Shown: piece after piece, positions 62,446 to 64,000 of the stretch | Layout of the letters: every line of letters starts with the position of its first letter | How positions within the stretch are numbered: position 1 is the first letter of the stretch | From: Lachnospiraceae bacterium | GTDB lineage: Bacteria > Bacillota > Clostridia > Lachnospirales > Lachnospiraceae | Assembly (NCBI GenBank): GCA_009774375.1 | Contig: VSNO01000004.1 | Location: 1 to 64,000 of the forward strand | Direction of reading: 5' to 3' | DNA length: 64,000 nucleotides | Notes under the pieces: generated by a model | Database searches by the model: none | The model's input: only the letters and a program-made list of their open reading frames with translations | What the model was told of the DNA's origin: nothing | Program-made: the position numbers and the translations under genes

Positions 62446-63222
62446 TCATATACCCAGCCTCCAGTCAAATCCCGATATACCAGCCGCGACAAAATAATAC
62501 ATCTGTATCAGATAAAATCCTGCTCCCGCAGCCGCAGCCGTCAGAAAGACATATGCCGGTATCTGCATCAGCCAGACCGCTGCCGGCTCCCAGAATACAG
62601 GAACCAGACTGACCATAACCCACGCAAGCGGCACCGGCAGAACCGCGCGCATTCCCCACAGCCGCTGCCCCAGCAGAGATAAACTGCCGTACAGGAAAAG
62701 CGCCGAAAATGCTACCGACAACATCCAGACAAAGGATACCTCCTGCCTTTCCAGACTCCACAACACCGCACAGACCAGAATGCTTCCCACCACGGACACC
62801 GCACCCAGCACCAGCATCCGGAGCGCCAGGATCGTCCGGAACGATATGCGCCATGTCCATTTCCACTCCAGCGTCCGCGTCTGGTATTCCTTCCACATCG
62901 TCAGCAGGTGTGACAAAGCATAGAAAGCCGGCGAAATCAGAAACAGACAGGACGCCGCGCGTGCCATGCCTGCCATCACCGCTGCTGCCGGAAACAGGCA
63001 GACGCACATCACCAGCGCCGCCAGAAAGAAGCAGTCACCGACACCAAAAAACAGTGTGCGCAGACCGACCATGCCCGCCGTCCGGCACAGTTCCCGCCAA
63101 ATGGCGCTCTTTGGCAAGATCGCCGGCATTGCCGTGTCAAGGATCATCGCCACCGCCCTTTTCTTCTCATCCTCCGTCAGCAGGGGCACTTCCACTGGAA
63201 ATATCTCCCGATCATTCATCAT
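62446..63222 (-). CDS. Six-helix membrane protein following an ECF sigma gene
   Basis: 258 residues. A short cytosolic start (DREIFPVEVPLLTEDEKKRAVAMIL), then about six hydrophobic segments with Trp/Arg-rich loops (WKEYQTRTLEWKWTWRISFR). Starts inside the end of the sigma gene (overlap at 63212-63222), so is translationally coupled. Membrane protein encoded straight after an ECF sigma is the usual place for an anti-sigma factor; this one is not zinc-type. I assign the role as likely anti-sigma or sensor only. Confidence 0.75.
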   Translation of the reverse strand: MMNDREIFPVEVPLLTEDEKKRAVAMILDTAMPAILPKSAIWRELCRTAGMVGLRTLFFGVGDCFFLAALVMCVCLFPAAAVMAGMARAASCLFLISPAFYALSHLLTMWKEYQTRTLEWKWTWRISFRTILALRMLVLGAVSVVGSILVCAVLWSLERQEVSFVWMLSVAFSALFLYGSLSLLGQRLWGMRAVLPVPLAWVMVSLVPVFWEPAAVWLMQIPAYVFLTAAAAGAGFYLIQMYYFVAAGISGFDWRLGI

Positions 63223-63757
63223 CCGAAAACTCCTTTCTGATCTTTCTGATCAACCGATAGTAACGCGCCTTCACAGCTTCCTCCCGCTCGCCCAGGATCT
63301 CCGCGATCTCGGGAAACGACCGTCCGGCGTACACCCGCAGCCTGAACACCTCCTGCTGTTCCAGAGACTGGCAGGACACGTATGACTCGATCTGCGCCAG
63401 AAGCATCCTGTCCTGTATGCGGGAAACAAAATCATCGCGCGCCGGAGGCTCCAGCTCCTCAAACGGCGTTGCCGAGATCAGCACATGCTGCACTTTTCTG
63501 CGCGCATCGATCACTTTATTGTTCGCCACCGCATACAGCCATGTGCGGAAACCTGCCTGCCCCGGCTGATATCCCGGCAGGGAGCGCAGCACCGCCACAA
63601 AAATGCTCTGCGTCAGATCCAGGGCATCCTCCTTGTTGCCCACCTGACGGTACACAAAGCGGTAGATCTCATCATAGTAAGCCCGGACCAGACAGTCCGC
63701 GGCCTCCCGGGACCCCCTGCGCTGGATCTGGCGGATCCATCTCTGCTCCTTGTCCAC
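63212..63757 (-). CDS. ECF-type RNA polymerase sigma factor 2
   Basis: About 181 residues from GTG 63757, chosen because of the strong GGAGGAGG just upstream; the frame extends to 63910 without a ribosome site. Region 2: LVRAYYDEIYRFVYRQVGNKEDALDLTQSIFVAVLRSLP; FRTWLYAVANNKVIDARR; region 4: QQEVFRLRVYAGRSFPEIAEILGEREEAVKARYYRLIRKIR. Heads a five-gene operon with a membrane protein and an ABC-2 transporter. Confidence 0.92.
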   Translation of the reverse strand: MDKEQRWIRQIQRRGSREAADCLVRAYYDEIYRFVYRQVGNKEDALDLTQSIFVAVLRSLPGYQPGQAGFRTWLYAVANNKVIDARRKVQHVLISATPFEELEPPARDDFVSRIQDRMLLAQIESYVSCQSLEQQEVFRLRVYAGRSFPEIAEILGEREEAVKARYYRLIRKIRKEFSDDE

Positions 63758-63992
63758 TCCCTCACCTCCTCCGTACCTTCCCGACAAAATCCAGGCACAC
63801 ATCCTCTGAATACATCTCTCGATGTTTTCTGCATATATATTCGGATCCCGCAACCGGTTCGTTGCATCTTTTTTGAGTATTTTTGAATCAGACCTACCAT
63901 TTAAACCCATTTCATTGTATAATAAGCCGGTATCGATTCAAATCTTTGACAGAAGATCTTGAAAGAAAATAAAAGAAAAGAGGAAATATTTT

Positions 63993-64000
63993 ATGGCACA
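63993..64000 (+). CDS. Start of a rightward gene, cut by the window edge
   Basis: ATG at 63993 with AGAGGAAA about 9 nt upstream; only Met-Ala and part of a third codon are visible. Function cannot be told. Confidence 0.5.

Overview
The window looks like chromosome of a Gram-positive, anaerobic, spore-forming Clostridia member, most likely Lachnospiraceae. Supporting signs are strong AGGAGG-type ribosome sites on nearly every gene, MecA, CwlD and SleB-like wall enzymes, gdpP-rplI-dnaB and rpsF-ssb-rpsR in the Firmicutes order, pyruvate formate-lyase with a clostridial ferredoxin, and ECF sigma/DUF4179 and Ser/Thr kinase/phosphatase/FHA cassettes. I saw no tRNA, rRNA, CRISPR array, transposase or integrase.

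Layout. 0-2 kb: oleate hydratase behind a palindrome-covered promoter. 2-6.3 kb: a signalling operon read leftwards (FHA protein, PP2C phosphatase, membrane Ser/Thr kinase, small membrane protein). 6.3-12.3 kb: SleB-like hydrolase, upp, rpiB, sua5, MATE exporter, CwlD amidase. 12.4-15.2 kb: a 30-residue membrane peptide and a zinc-type ABC importer with a candidate operator. 15.3-19 kb: GH18 protein, a long gene-poor stretch, mecA, a DUF1858 protein.

19-31 kb: an AT-rich accessory island. One leftward operon encodes two radical SAM/SPASM enzymes, a 56-residue precursor with two CX3C pairs, a subtilisin-like protease without signal or propeptide, an exporter ABC, a LolD/FtsX-type ABC pair, a small membrane protein, a frameshifted gene and a lipoprotein. 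It looks like a complete pathway for a thioether-type ribosomal peptide. Divergent to it is a 54-residue secreted-peptide gene, convergent with a 632-residue regulator carrying two HTH domains. This is the layout of a peptide-pheromone circuit. A 13-bp inverted repeat sits between the two divergent promoters.

31-43.6 kb: a DUF4143 ATPase, a membrane protein, then a split pyruvate formate-lyase. The large subunit carries the Cys-Cys active site but stops before the glycyl-radical domain. That domain is encoded separately, and between the two lies a small Cys-rich protein that resembles its N-terminus but lacks the radical glycine. The last residues and stop of the large subunit occur twice in tandem, differing only by silent changes. 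The activase and a ferredoxin lie 6-7 kb downstream, after a BlaI-like repressor, a transglutaminase, an ECF sigma/DUF4179 pair and a chemoreceptor.

43.6-52.4 kb: core genes (MerR-like, dnaB, rplI, gdpP, pepT, rpsR, ssb, rpsF, DUF951, sirtuin). 52.4-64 kb: GH25 lysozyme, a two-component/BcrAB-type ABC operon, a diguanylate cyclase, and an ECF sigma plus membrane protein plus ABC-2 transporter operon; the first bases of a rightward gene enter at the right edge.
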